DNA from: Bradyrhizobium sp. NAS80.1
Lineage (GTDB): Bacteria > Pseudomonadota > Alphaproteobacteria > Rhizobiales > Xanthobacteraceae
Assembly: GCF_001908205.1 (NCBI RefSeq)
Contig: NZ_LGHL01000009.1
Span: 1-43,075, forward strand
Length of the DNA: 43,075 bases
Direction of reading: 5' to 3'
Within the stretch, counting starts at the first letter, position 1. Every line of letters begins with the position of its first letter. Positions 33,320-41,655 of the stretch are shown here, one piece after another. Position numbers and translations under genes: made by a program. Below the pieces are notes generated by a model. That model worked only from the letters and a program-made list of their open reading frames with translations, searched no databases and was not told where the DNA came from.

Positions 33320-34538
33320 TACGGAAGCTCTCTCTGGCATCAAGGTCCTTGACCTCTGCCGCGTCGTCTCTGGCCCATTCGCCACGATGCATCTCGGCGA
33401 CCTTGGGGCGGACGTCGTGAAAATCGAAGACCCTCGCATCGGCGACGAAAGCCGCCGATACGGTCCTCCTTTCGTCAATGGGGAGAGCTCGTACTTTCTG
33501 TCGGTCAACCGCAACAAGCGAAGCTGCGCGATCGATCTGAAGTCTCCGGCCGGGCGCGACGCGGTGGTCGCGCTCACCAAGGCAGCCGACATCGTGATCG
33601 ACAACTTCAGGCCGGGCACGCTCGACAAGTGGGGTCTGTCCTACGCAGCCTTGAGCGCCCACAATCCCAAGCTCATCCAGTGCAGCATCTCCGGATTCGG
33701 CCGGACCGGTCCGGACGCGAGCCGGCCCGGCTACGACCTGATCCTGCAGGGGGAGTCCGGCGTCATGGACATTACCGGGGATCCTGACGGCCCACCCATG
33801 AAGGTTGGCACTTCCATCGCCGATCTGGTCACCGGCCTCTACGCGTCGCAGGCGGTACTGGCCGCGCTCATGAAGCGCGAGAGGAGCGGCGTCGGCGGAC
33901 GCGTGGACGTCTCCATGCTGGACGCCATGGCCTCGCTGCTGACGTTCAACGCCGGCATGTACTTCGCGTCCGGAGAAAGTCCGAAGCGTCGAGGCAACGT
34001 GCATCCCACCATCAGTCCGTACGAGACTTTCGAGGCGAGCGATGGCTGGTTCAACCTCGGCGTGGCAAACGACAAGTTCTGGTCGCTGTTCTGCGGCGCC
34101 ATCGGTCGCAAGGACCTTGAGGCCGATACCCAGTTCGATACCGCGCCCAAACGGGCGGCCAACCGCGCGGTGCTCGCGGGGATGCTTGGCCCGATATTCA
34201 AGACCGAGCCGCGCGATCGTTGGCTTCAGGTGTTCGGCAGCGCCGGCATTCCGTGCGGTGCGATCAGGACGGTCGGCGAGGTCTGCGAAGCGCCGCAGCT
34301 CGTCCAGCGCGGCATGGTCCAGACCGTGACGCACAGGGTCGCCGGCGAAGTCAAGTTCATTGCCCGGCCGCTGCGTTTCGACGACAAGCCTCCCGCTCCG
34401 TCCACGCCGCCGCCGACCCTGGGCGAGCACACCATCGAGGTTTTCGAGAACTGGCTCGGGTGGACGCGGAAGGACGTGCTGGACCTGGCCTCCAAAGGCG
34501 CGTTCGGTGATCCCGCGCTGAAGCAGTCGGCTGAATAG
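33306..34538 (+). CDS. Class III CoA-transferase (CaiB/BaiF family), third copy
   Basis: A 410-residue class III transferase: GIKVLDLCRVVSGPFATMHL, GADVVKIEDPRIGDESRRYG, NKRSCAIDLKSPAGRD, IVIDNFRPGTLDKWG, the nucleophile region RPGYDLILQGESGVMDITG with Asp144, and GRVDVSMLDAMASLLTFNAG. ATG 33306 lies inside the end of the HAD gene (14-base overlap), so expression is coupled. It is distinct from the two copies at 4.2 and 6.5 kb. It presumably activates the acid handled in this operon or a product of it. The substrate is not readable from sequence. Confidence 0.9.
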   Translation: MRSSSTEALSGIKVLDLCRVVSGPFATMHLGDLGADVVKIEDPRIGDESRRYGPPFVNGESSYFLSVNRNKRSCAIDLKSPAGRDAVVALTKAADIVIDNFRPGTLDKWGLSYAALSAHNPKLIQCSISGFGRTGPDASRPGYDLILQGESGVMDITGDPDGPPMKVGTSIADLVTGLYASQAVLAALMKRERSGVGGRVDVSMLDAMASLLTFNAGMYFASGESPKRRGNVHPTISPYETFEASDGWFNLGVANDKFWSLFCGAIGRKDLEADTQFDTAPKRAANRAVLAGMLGPIFKTEPRDRWLQVFGSAGIPCGAIRTVGEVCEAPQLVQRGMVQTVTHRVAGEVKFIARPLRFDDKPPAPSTPPPTLGEHTIEVFENWLGWTRKDVLDLASKGAFGDPALKQSAE

Positions 34539-34549
34539 GAGCAGAACGA

Positions 34550-34966
34550 ATGGACGAGGCGCAGGTTCGGGAGCTTGTCGAGGCGGCCATGGGCGACGGC
34601 CGCCGCGAATTTGGATCGTTCTTTCTGTCGCGTTTCTTCGTCATGACGGTCTCTTACGAAGCCGACTCCTGCATCGTCTCCCTCGACGTGAAACCTTACA
34701 TGTTCAATCCGCAGGGATCGCTTCACGGCGGCGTGCTGGCGACCGCCCTCGACATTTCGATGGGGCACCTCCTGAAGCATCAGTTCGGCGCCGGTGCAAC
34801 GCTCGAGATGAAGGTTCAGTATTTCGCTCCAGTCCGCAGCGGCTTGGTCACATGTCGCGCGAGCTTTCTGAAAAAGGGACGCAAGACCTTCTTCCTGCAG
34901 TCGTCGTCGATGGACGGTTCCGGAGAGACCATTGCGCACGCGACCTCCACATGGAAGCAACTGTGA
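34550..34966 (+). CDS. Hotdog-fold thioesterase, PaaI-like
   Basis: A 138-residue hotdog protein with the hallmark YMFNPQGSLHGGVLATALDI (the NPxGxLHGG loop before the long hydrophobic helix; the equivalent Asp/Glu near DISMGHLL is the likely catalytic carboxylate), then LEMKVQYFAPVRSGLVTCRA and FFLQSSSMDGSGETIAHATS. The family cleaves acyl-CoA thioesters and often rescues trapped CoA in aromatic or unusual acid pathways. ATG 34550 follows AGGAG, 11 bases after the CoA-transferase stop. Its end overlaps the next gene. In this operon it could release the acid after conversion or prevent dead-end CoA esters. Confidence 0.88.
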   Translation: MDEAQVRELVEAAMGDGRREFGSFFLSRFFVMTVSYEADSCIVSLDVKPYMFNPQGSLHGGVLATALDISMGHLLKHQFGAGATLEMKVQYFAPVRSGLVTCRASFLKKGRKTFFLQSSSMDGSGETIAHATSTWKQL

Positions 34967-36366
34967 ACGACGTCGTCTCCAAGCTCCGGAATCTGCTCGG
35001 CTCCGATTGTATCACCGATCCGGCGGTGACGGACGGATATCTATGGGATTGGCGTGGTCTGCTTCGTGGGAGCGCGGCCTGCGTCCTGCGCCCCAGATCG
35101 GCAAACCTGCTCTCGCAGAGTGTCAGGATCTGCCGAGAAGCTGGCGTCAGCATCGTTCCTCAAGGCGGCAACACCGGGCTTGTCGGTGGCGCGACGCCGG
35201 ATGACATCGGCCTCCAGATCGTGATCAGCACCGGCGCCATGAGGAAGATCCGGACGGTCGACCCCGTTGACATGTCCATCGTCGCGGAGGCGGGCGCGAC
35301 CATAGCCGAGCTTCAGACAGCTGCGGCCGAAGCGGGCGCACTGTTTCCCTTGTCCTTCGCCTCGGAAGGAACCGCCACGCTCGGTGGCGCGCTTGCGACG
35401 AACGCAGGCGGCATCTCGGCCGTTCGATACGGAAGCGCGAGAGATCTGCTGCTCGGAATGGAGGTCGTGCTACCCGACGGGCGTATCTGGAATGGTCTGC
35501 GTACGTTGCGGAAGGATAACACGGGCTACGCCCTAAAATACCTCTTCGCCGGTTCGGAAGGAACGCTCGGCATCATCACTGGTGCGGCGATGAAGCTCGC
35601 GCCCTTATCGGTCGGCCGCGAGGTCGCCTTCTGCGCGATCGAGAGCGAAGATCAGGTGCTGGATTTCTGGATGAAGCTGCGCGCGGCCGCGGAGGGGAAC
35701 GTGCGGGCCATCGAGTACATCTCGAACTCATGCGTCGAGCTGGCGAAGCGCGAAGGGCTGCGCGCGCCAGTCGGGGTGGCGGACCACTACGTCCTCGTTG
35801 AACTGACCTCGAGCCGTCCGGACGCTGGTCTGAAGGACGTGCTCGAAGCGTTCCTCGCCGAAAGGCTCGAGGACGGCACCATCGTCGATGCCGCGCTTGC
35901 GCAGAGCGGCGAACAGCAGAAGCAGATCTGGCGCCTGCGTGATGATCAGACCGAGATCCAGAAGAAGGCGGGGCGCGACTTCAAGCACGACGTCGCAGTG
36001 CCCGTGCCGCGGGTGCCCGAACTGCTGCGCCGAAGCCGCGCCGTCATCGAATCCGACTTTCCCGAAGCCACGGTCGTTCCGTTCGGGCACGTCGGCGACG
36101 GCAACATCCACCTGAACGTCGTTCTGCCGGCCACGCTCGGCGCCGAACGAGCCGCGGAGCAGGGCAAGCAGATAAGCCAGGCGATCTACGATATCGTGCT
36201 CTCCCTGGGCGGAACGTTTTCGGCCGAGCACGGCATCGGTCGGGCAAAAGTCGACATGCTCGAGGCCAAGCGAGACCCAATCGAGCTCGATCTCATGCGC
36301 CGGATCAAGGCCGCGCTCGACGAGGACGGCTCGTTTAATCCCGGCACGGTCTTCCGACCATCGTGA
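34951..36366 (+). CDS. FAD-linked D-2-hydroxyacid dehydrogenase (GlcD/D2HGDH type)
   Basis: A 471-residue flavoprotein of the PCMH/VAO family. The FAD-binding segment contains SIVPQGGNTGLVGGATPDD and PLSFASEGTATLGGALATNA-GG, with a second part DNTGYALKYLFAGSEGTLGI. The C-terminal substrate domain carries VPFGHVGDGNIHLNVVLPA (HxGDGNxH metal/substrate site) and FSAEHGIGRAKVDML. These mark D-lactate, glycolate and D-2-hydroxyglutarate dehydrogenases. ATG 34951 overlaps the thioesterase by 16 bases; GTG 34963 (GTGA overlap) is a real alternative. As the last gene after a type II HAD enzyme, it could oxidise the D-2-hydroxy acid formed, and the stereochemistry would match. No terminator follows. 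Confidence 0.88.
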   Translation: MEATVNDVVSKLRNLLGSDCITDPAVTDGYLWDWRGLLRGSAACVLRPRSANLLSQSVRICREAGVSIVPQGGNTGLVGGATPDDIGLQIVISTGAMRKIRTVDPVDMSIVAEAGATIAELQTAAAEAGALFPLSFASEGTATLGGALATNAGGISAVRYGSARDLLLGMEVVLPDGRIWNGLRTLRKDNTGYALKYLFAGSEGTLGIITGAAMKLAPLSVGREVAFCAIESEDQVLDFWMKLRAAAEGNVRAIEYISNSCVELAKREGLRAPVGVADHYVLVELTSSRPDAGLKDVLEAFLAERLEDGTIVDAALAQSGEQQKQIWRLRDDQTEIQKKAGRDFKHDVAVPVPRVPELLRRSRAVIESDFPEATVVPFGHVGDGNIHLNVVLPATLGAERAAEQGKQISQAIYDIVLSLGGTFSAEHGIGRAKVDMLEAKRDPIELDLMRRIKAALDEDGSFNPGTVFRPS

Positions 36367-36429
36367 AGCGGACGCGCAGAGGTGCGGCGATGTAAGCAGT
36401 CTATTCTCTTCACGACAGTAAAACTCGAA

Positions 36430-36735
36430 GTGCGCGACGCCGGATTCGACCCCCGGTCCGGGCGACGCAAGCGTGCGATAAAGCCAGCACTTGATCAGCG
36501 ACGCCAGTGCCGACGGCTGCTCCATCGGAATCATGTGGCCGGACGCCTCGATAATTTCGAGTTTCGAGTTTTGAATGCCAATATTCAGCTCGATGCCTTC
36601 ATCGAGGCTCCGAATATGGTCTTGCTCCCCGGCAACGATCAGCGTCGGACAGCGGATTTCTCTAAGTCGGTCGAAGTCGCTTGTCCTGGTCAGGCTCGAT
36701 TGCCGAAGAAAGACATCGCGACCGAGGCGGACCAG
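36430..36735 (-). pseudogene. Alpha/beta hydrolase C-terminal fragment
   Basis: The minus frame between about 36735 and 36430 reads VRLGRDVFLRQSSLTRTSDF, then LREIRCPTLIVAGEQDHIRS and LEIIEASGHMIPMEQPSALA. PTLxxxGxxD (acid residue) and GHMxPMEQP (catalytic His) are the end of an alpha/beta hydrolase of the 3-oxoadipate enol-lactonase or carboxylesterase kind. The nucleophile half is absent. There is no proper stop; the frame stays open into the antisense of the FAD gene. It abuts an inverted LysR piece at about 36725-36735. Confidence 0.75.
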
Positions 36736-36842
36736 GCCGGTCTTTCCTGGCGCATCGCGTTCAGTAGTTCGAGCTTGCGAGGTCTATGGGCAGCGGTCGA
36801 AGCGGGTCTAGGTGTCACTCTGCGCACAGCCGTTGGACTACC
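36726..36842 (+). pseudogene. Inverted piece of a LysR effector domain
   Basis: The plus strand reads DQAGLSWRIAFSSSSLRGLW followed by AAVEAGLGVTLRTAVGLP, the conserved late part of a LysR effector domain. The front part of the same kind of protein is on the minus strand immediately to the right, ending PIPLAMYGSP, where this segment would normally follow about 15 residues later. So about 110 bases have been flipped, with some loss. The right breakpoint lies at about 36838-36842. Confidence 0.75.
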
Positions 36843-37340
36843 ATACATGGCGAGTGGGATTGGTTCTCCGCCTCGCCAGACATCGGTGTCAGTGGTAGGT
36901 CCTATCCATACGAGTGGAAGAGACGCCACCGCTTCTGAATCGCTACGGGAGGCGTTGTTGAGCGCGAGTACAAGATCCAATTCTCCATTGTCCAGGCGAT
37001 CCAGGAGCCGCCGATTGCGATCGACGACGACCTCTATATGGACGGATGGATGGCTGCGTTTGAAGCGCCCCAAAACGGTTGGCAGCCACGCTTCGGCAAA
37101 GTCCGCGGGAAGTCCAAACCGAACGACGCCTTCGATGGCGCGGCCGCGTGCCGCCAACACCATCTCATCATTCAGATCCAGAATGCGGCGAGCATAGGCG
37201 ACGACGACATCGCCCGCGTTGGTGAGCGCGAGACCTCGACCGTGCTTACGGAACAGGGGCTCGCCTATTTGCTCTTCGAGCTTACGGATTTGTTGGCTGA
37301 CGGCCGATTGCGATCGACCGATTTGGCACGCATCGCCAGA
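36836..37340 (-). pseudogene. LysR regulator core, missing both ends
   Basis: The minus frame reads IGRSQSAVSQQIRKLEEQIG (end of the HTH), PLFRKHGRGLALTNAGDVVV, GVVRFGLPADFAEAWLPTVL and LPLVWIGPTTDTD to PLAMYGSP. The first HTH helix is missing, and in its place the frame continues, without a stop, from the end of a serine recombinase gene to the right. The last third is missing to the left, where a piece of it lies inverted. A chimeric product from GTG 37376 is formally possible, but DNA binding is unlikely without the first helix. Confidence 0.8.
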
Positions 37341-37626
37341 TAGGCGCGAGCTGAGCCGGTTGAGCAGTCGAATCACGGGAGCGGCTCGCCCCTTGCCGGC
37401 ACGCGGGGGTGCAATCCCTCGGTCGTTTAGAATGATTGAAATGCGCTTGGCCGGAAGGGTGCGAAGCGGTTCGATGATAGGGCGAAGATGTTGCGCGGGC
37501 TCTTCAGCCTCAGCCTTGCGCGCGTTCCAAATTTCGTAGTCGCTGAGCTTTTGTCCGCGAGCTTTGGCGGCGGTGAGGGCTTCCCTGGTGCGCTGTGCGA
37601 TCCGCTCTCGTTCCTTCTCGGCGACA
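37341..37626 (-). pseudogene. Serine recombinase (resolvase family), C-terminal fragment
   Basis: The minus frame reads AEKERERIAQRTREALTAAK (the long E-helix region after the catalytic domain), ARGQKLSDYEIWNARKAEAE, LPAKRISIILNDRGIAPPRA and GKGRAAPVIRLLNRLSSRL (recombinase helix-turn-helix and Trp-type repeat position). This is the downstream half of PinR/Tn3-resolvase-like small serine recombinases. The catalytic Ser domain is missing and is replaced on the right by a DUF2285 relic. On the left it runs in frame into the LysR core. No open frame longer than 140 codons covers it alone. Confidence 0.75.
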
Positions 37627-38194
37627 GGATGTGAAACCGGCGAAGCTGCGTCGGCATGGTGCGGAAGTCCGGGCCAGGCGCTCGCCCGTTGAGGGATCGC
37701 CAGAGACGGCGAGCGGCATGGGCGCGAAGCTCCATGAAGAAATCCATCGGAAGGGATACGGCGTAGAAGGCTGCCGCGTCGGGCACTTGGCCTGGGGCAG
37801 CCAGAATTGATGCGTTACGCCATCGACATGCCAAATACCATGCCATCCGTCCGCCGCGTGCCGGAGGTCGAGGCCGGACAGATGCGCCAGCGTCACGTTA
37901 GGCTCTGCTGTCCCCTCGGGATGCTGCACCGGGGACAGGAGAACTGCTTGCGGCTGGAGGCTTGGTATCCAGAGCAGGGATTGTCGGTCAGCGAGGGTTT
38001 CGGGATCGCACGGGAAATCGCAAACCCCATCGTTGGGAGAATGTCTCCAGTTGGTTCGCCGCCGGCTTCTTCACGCGGGAAATTATCTGGAAGTCGTGAT
38101 GATAGTCTTCATGGCGACGAAGATACTCCCAAGCGAAACCGGCGGGGGGGAATGCTCTTTGCGTGCCCGTAAGCGCCCGGCGCGCGCCAATCAA
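37627..38194 (-). pseudogene. DUF6499/DUF2285 protein of integrative elements, frameshifted
   Basis: Alternating minus frames spell one protein: AGFAWEYLRRHEDYHHDFQ (DUF6499 start region), FSQRWGLRFP, a shift near 38010, DPETLADRQSLLWIPSLQPQ, ADGWHGIWHVDGVTHQFWLP, a shift near 37795, and DAAAFYAVSLPMDFFMELRA-HAARRLWRSLNGRAPGPDFR (DUF2285). The C-terminal end is replaced by the serine recombinase piece. A run of seven G at 38144-38150 sits where the N-terminus loses its frame. Proteins of this kind lie near replication and partition genes of alphaproteobacterial ICEs and probably bind DNA. A tail resembling the lost part of this family occurs at 14.0 kb. Confidence 0.75.
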
Positions 38195-38206
38195 TGCTTA
38201 GCATTG
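38192..38206. promoter_or_regulatory. Palindrome upstream of the DUF6499 relic
   Basis: CAATGC-TTA-GCATTG is a perfect 6-bp dyad, with the outer CGCCAAT (38186-38192) and ATTGGCG (38203-38209) giving an alternative pairing. It lies at the 5' end of the DUF6499 relic and may be its operator. No similar site was found elsewhere in the window. Confidence 0.35.
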
Positions 38207-38414
38207 GCGCACCTCTCGACTCGGGCGCGCGAGGCAACGCCCGGCCAGAGAGTTTCTGAAACTGCCATCTATAAACGTTGTTCGCGCTAGACGCACACTT
38301 ATGTCTATTTTCTTCACGGTGCTCCCGAGATTGGGCGAGCTTAGTGGAGCCCTGCGTGAAACCGCAGTTGCGACTTGCTTGGCGGCTAGCTCCGGTTCGA
38401 AGATCATGGCCTGA

Positions 38415-39671
38415 TCAGGCACTCTCGGGCACCGCCCGCTCTGTCAGCGAAACAACCAGGGCCGTTGCGCCGAACACGGCACCGACCGCGCAGACGCCTG
38501 ACCAGCCGGAATACACCCAGGCCAAGCCCGACACCGCTGAACCTGCGGCCGCGCCAAGAAAGAAAAGGCCTGTGAACAAGCCGTTTACGCGCCCTCGGGC
38601 CTCCGACCGCAGGAGATTGATGGCACGTCGACCGAGGGTCTGGTCGCCGATGACGCCGAGATCGAGCAGCACTGCCGCCGCCACGAGGATCGCCAGTGCG
38701 ACGTTAGCGGACACAGCGGATGCCCCCGGAGCCAGCTCATGCCCGCCGATTCCAGCCAGGGCCATGGAGCCGATCACTGCCAGATGGGCAAGGCGCGTCG
38801 CCCCCTTGGTCCAGCCGCGATCGCCCGCGCGGCCTGCGATCGGCGCAATGATTGCGCCGGCGGCCCCCGCCAAAGCAAACAGCGCGATTCCGGTTTGATC
38901 GAGCGAGAAGGGAGGAGCCGAGAGGCGCAAGGCGACCGAAGTCCAGAAGACGCCGAAAGCGCCCATGCACAGCGCCTGGTAAAGCGCACGGCGCTGTAGG
39001 ACCGGCTCTTCGCTAAGAATGGTCCACATCGAACCGATCAGGCGAAAATAGGTCGTAGAGGTTTGCGGGGATCGCTTGGGAATCACGAACATCAACACCA
39101 GTGCGAGCATCGCCACGATCACCGCCAGCACTCCGTAGAACCATCTCCACCCAGCAAACTCGGCGACGAGGCTGGCGGCGGGACGGGAGAGCAAGATGCC
39201 GAGCATCAAGCCGCTCATCACATTTCCGACGACACGACCTCGCCGCGCCTCGGCACTCAATTGCGCTGCGACGGGGACCAGCATCTGAATCGCGCTCGTC
39301 GTTAAGCCGGTGACGTAGCACGCGATGAGGAAGAGCGAGGTTGTCGGAGCGCAAGCGACGGCCGCAAGTGCAATGACGTCAACCGCGAGCGTGGCGACGA
39401 TGACCATGCGGTTCTCGACGAGGTCCGTCAGCGGCACAAGCAGGAACAGGCCGCTCGCATAACCCAGCAAGGTGAGCGTGGTGACGAGGCTTGCCTCACT
39501 TGCGTTCAGACCAAACGATGGGCCGATAAGCCCGACGAGGGGCTGAGACGAGTAAAGGCTGAGGACAACGACGCCCACTGCTATCGCGAAAAGCAATGTG
39601 AGTGTGCCGGATATCTCTGTTGTTTTATCTAACCCGGCTGGGCTGGGGTTTGTTCTGGATATGGATGACAT
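38415..39671 (-). CDS. MFS transporter, DHA1-like exporter
   Basis: A 418-residue membrane protein with about 12 helices. It starts with a polar leader, then LLFAIAVGVVVLSLYSSQPL, LVTTLTLLGYASGLFLLVPL-TDLVENR (loop 2-3 motif), VVGNVMSGLMLGILLSRPAA (helix 5, motif C-like) and LLRSEARGRVNGLFTGLFFL. This resembles putative sugar-efflux or metabolite exporters of the YgaY/YtbD group. ATG 39671 follows AAGGA. It is divergent from a LysR gene, with an AT-rich 101-base gap carrying two TAATCC repeats. The transported compound is unknown. Confidence 0.88.
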   Translation of the reverse strand: MSSISRTNPSPAGLDKTTEISGTLTLLFAIAVGVVVLSLYSSQPLVGLIGPSFGLNASEASLVTTLTLLGYASGLFLLVPLTDLVENRMVIVATLAVDVIALAAVACAPTTSLFLIACYVTGLTTSAIQMLVPVAAQLSAEARRGRVVGNVMSGLMLGILLSRPAASLVAEFAGWRWFYGVLAVIVAMLALVLMFVIPKRSPQTSTTYFRLIGSMWTILSEEPVLQRRALYQALCMGAFGVFWTSVALRLSAPPFSLDQTGIALFALAGAAGAIIAPIAGRAGDRGWTKGATRLAHLAVIGSMALAGIGGHELAPGASAVSANVALAILVAAAVLLDLGVIGDQTLGRRAINLLRSEARGRVNGLFTGLFFLGAAAGSAVSGLAWVYSGWSGVCAVGAVFGATALVVSLTERAVPESA

Positions 39672-39772
39672 CGGGCGTCCTTGGTCAGGCGTTTAGTCCC
39701 GATTTTGCATTAATCCTCTGATAGTGATAATCCGCGATTTGATTGATTAATTATTCCTACAAACGTGAGAAT

Positions 39773-40666
39773 ATGGCCACCCTTGAGCAATATGAGGCGT
39801 TCGTCGAAACCATCGATCGCGGTAGCCTGACCGCCGCCGCGAAGCGTCTCAATCGATCCCTTCAGTCGGTTAGCCGGGCGCTCGCAACGCTGGAGGGAGA
39901 ACTCGGCGTCGAACTCGTTCGCCGGACGACGCGGCGGCTAAATCCAACTCCAGCCGGCCTCGCGCTCCACGAACGGCTCCGATCAGCACTGAAGGACATT
40001 GCCGACGCTCGCGCCGAAGCGAGGCGAGAAACCGCGCGGGTGACCGGCCTTTTCAGGATCGGAGCTTCCGTGCTGTTCGCCCCGAATTTCGTCGTGCCGT
40101 CCGTCGTCGCGTTTCTGCATAAGTTTCCAGATGTCGAGATCGAGCTTGCGTTAACGGACGCCCAGTCGGACTTGATCGAAGATCGGCTCGACGTCGCGAT
40201 CAGGATTGGGAATCTCGGCGCTGCAAGTCTTAAGTCGAGGAAGGTCGGGCAGCTTCGCCGGGTCGTCGTTGCGGCGCCAACCTATGTTTCGCGCCATGGG
40301 TATCCACGCAAGCCCGATGACCTCTCGGCGCATCTCTGCGTCGTTCGCACCTTCGGGCCTGAGGGCGACGCTTGGCCTTTGACGAGGGATGGCGCGGTTA
40401 CTCGGACGGCCGTAAAGGGTAGCCTGCGCTGCAACGACGCCGCCGCCGCGAACGCGGCAGTGCTCTATGGTGCGGGGATCGGGCTCGCCCCGTTGTGGCA
40501 GGTACGCCCGGACATTGACGCAGGCCGGCTTGAAATTCTGCTCCCCGAATACGAGCCGCCGCCAATTCAAGTGAGCGCCGTCTGGCCGAACAGCGTCGGG
40601 ACTCCGGCCCGGACCCGTCTCTTTGTCGAGATGCTCGCACGTCGACTGGCGGGCGAACGGATTTAA
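39773..40666 (+). CDS. LysR-type transcriptional regulator
   Basis: A 297-residue LysR. MATLEQYEAFVETIDRGSLT, RSLQSVSRALATLEGELGVE and VRRTTRRLNPTPAG form the HTH. The effector domain starts TGLFRIGASVLFAPNFVVPS and has DLIEDRLDVAIRIGNLG and AVLYGAGIGLAPLWQVRPDI, as in the CrgA/YafC-like group. ATG 39773 is preferred to 39743, which starts in the AT-rich promoter. It is divergent from the MFS exporter and probably regulates it. It is convergent with the ardA relic, with about 85 bases between. Confidence 0.9.
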   Translation: MATLEQYEAFVETIDRGSLTAAAKRLNRSLQSVSRALATLEGELGVELVRRTTRRLNPTPAGLALHERLRSALKDIADARAEARRETARVTGLFRIGASVLFAPNFVVPSVVAFLHKFPDVEIELALTDAQSDLIEDRLDVAIRIGNLGAASLKSRKVGQLRRVVVAAPTYVSRHGYPRKPDDLSAHLCVVRTFGPEGDAWPLTRDGAVTRTAVKGSLRCNDAAAANAAVLYGAGIGLAPLWQVRPDIDAGRLEILLPEYEPPPIQVSAVWPNSVGTPARTRLFVEMLARRLAGERI

Positions 40667-40752
40667 CAGTTCGCAGGCCGATGACTGCTATCGCCTCGTC
40701 GCTGAGAAGCCAACGCTGCTTTGCCCGCGACGCAGGCAAAGCACCTCAAGTC

Positions 40753-41279
40753 TTATCGGCTGGAAAAAACGTGCACTTCATTGTGCGCGATCTCTATCGT
40801 GAAGAACTCGCCGTTCATCTCGGCGTCACGCGCCATTGCCTCCCAATCAATATAATAGCGCAAGGCTTCGGGATTGTGACGCTCTCGGCGGTCAGTTTCT
40901 CCATGTAGTCGGCAAGGCTGGCGTGCTGTCCGTGATAGCAGTCTTGCAGAGCGGTTTCGGCTTGGTCGATGTCGCCGACAAACTGCTCCAGCAAGCCCGC
41001 GCCTAGTGCGCCGTGCGCGGCAATGAAAGCACCCATCCGCGCCACACTCTCGATGCTGGCAAATTCCCTGATAGTGACGCCTTCAAAGCCCTCATAGTCA
41101 TGGATGGCATATTCTTCTGCACCCTTGATCGGCGAACGCGCGAGCATGGCGGAAATCTCGTCCCTGATTTCGTCGGCGTCCTGATCCGCGTCGATCCAGG
41201 CACCATGCAGATAGCCGTTATTGTAAGCGGCAAGGCAGGCAACATAGATGCGGGGATTGCTGTCGGCTGCGCTGGTCAT
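40753..41279 (-). pseudogene. ardA: Antirestriction protein ArdA, one frameshift near the end
   Basis: The frame from ATG 41279 (AAGGAATAGAGAC upstream) reads PRIYVACLAAYNNGYLHGAW, IDADQDADEIRDEISAMLAR, AEEYAIHDYEGFEGVTIREF and CYHGQHASLADYMEKLTAES-VTIP. This is the ArdA fold, a DNA mimic that blocks type I restriction during conjugation. At about 40868-40872 one base is missing or extra. The other frame continues LRYYIDWEAMARDAEMNGEF and EIAHNEVHVFSSR to TAA 40753, the normal end. As read, the last 35 residues would be replaced by 18 unrelated ones. The dimer interface in ArdA lies toward the C-terminus, so function may be lost unless this is a base-calling error. Confidence 0.85.
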
Positions 41280-41399
41280 GTCTCTATTCCTTCGGGTTTG
41301 GAGTTCAGAGCAGCGAAGCGCCGCTCTTGAACCCTTGCCCGTCGGCGAGACCGGGGTAGCAAGGTGCCAGACAACTCTTTGGCACCGTGGAATAAATGG

Positions 41400-41632
41400 A
41401 GGGGAGCGTCGCAGGGAAGAGGCGACGAGAGAGAACGAGCGCGCCAAGCGCGAAACAGCGATCGCAAGAGCGCAGGCGGCGCTCGACAAGGCGCGGAAGG
41501 AGCACGAAGAGCGGGCGGAATCTCTTGAGGCGAAAAGGGGCTGCGATTGAGAAGCGGGTCGAGGCCGAGGACGCCCGATGGGAGAGCGAGAAGGAGCGGC
41601 TGACGGCGGCAATGCGTCGCGCGCGGGAGTAG
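41400..41632 (+). pseudogene. Charged coiled-coil protein, relic with a +1 G shift
   Basis: Two plus frames join to read RREEATRENERAKRETAIAR, AQAALDKARKEHEERAESLE-AKR, then AAIEKRVEAEDARWESEKER and LTAAMRRARE before TAG 41630-41632. The strict charge pattern (Glu/Lys/Arg/Ala) gives a long helix or coiled coil. The frame is lost at a run of four G (41537-41540). Three would restore it. The upstream part lies in the region antisense to ardA and is not protein-like, so the beginning is missing. Similar small charged proteins occur as conserved hypotheticals in Bradyrhizobium relatives (from memory). No function is assigned. Confidence 0.55.
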
Positions 41633-41655
41633 GCCGGCAAGACCGGATTAACCGT

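Noticed and set aside
33276..34430. 384-codon minus-strand open frame over the third CoA-transferase
   Set aside because: Antisense shadow of a well-supported gene; no motif and no ribosome site.
38198..38422. Minus open frame of 74 codons before the MFS gene
   Set aside because: No recognisable motif or ribosome site, overlapping the palindrome and the MFS end; not supported as a gene.
39672..39772. TAATCC direct repeats in the MFS/LysR gap as an operator
   Set aside because: The repeats are short and AT-rich, without good symmetry; too weak to list as a feature.
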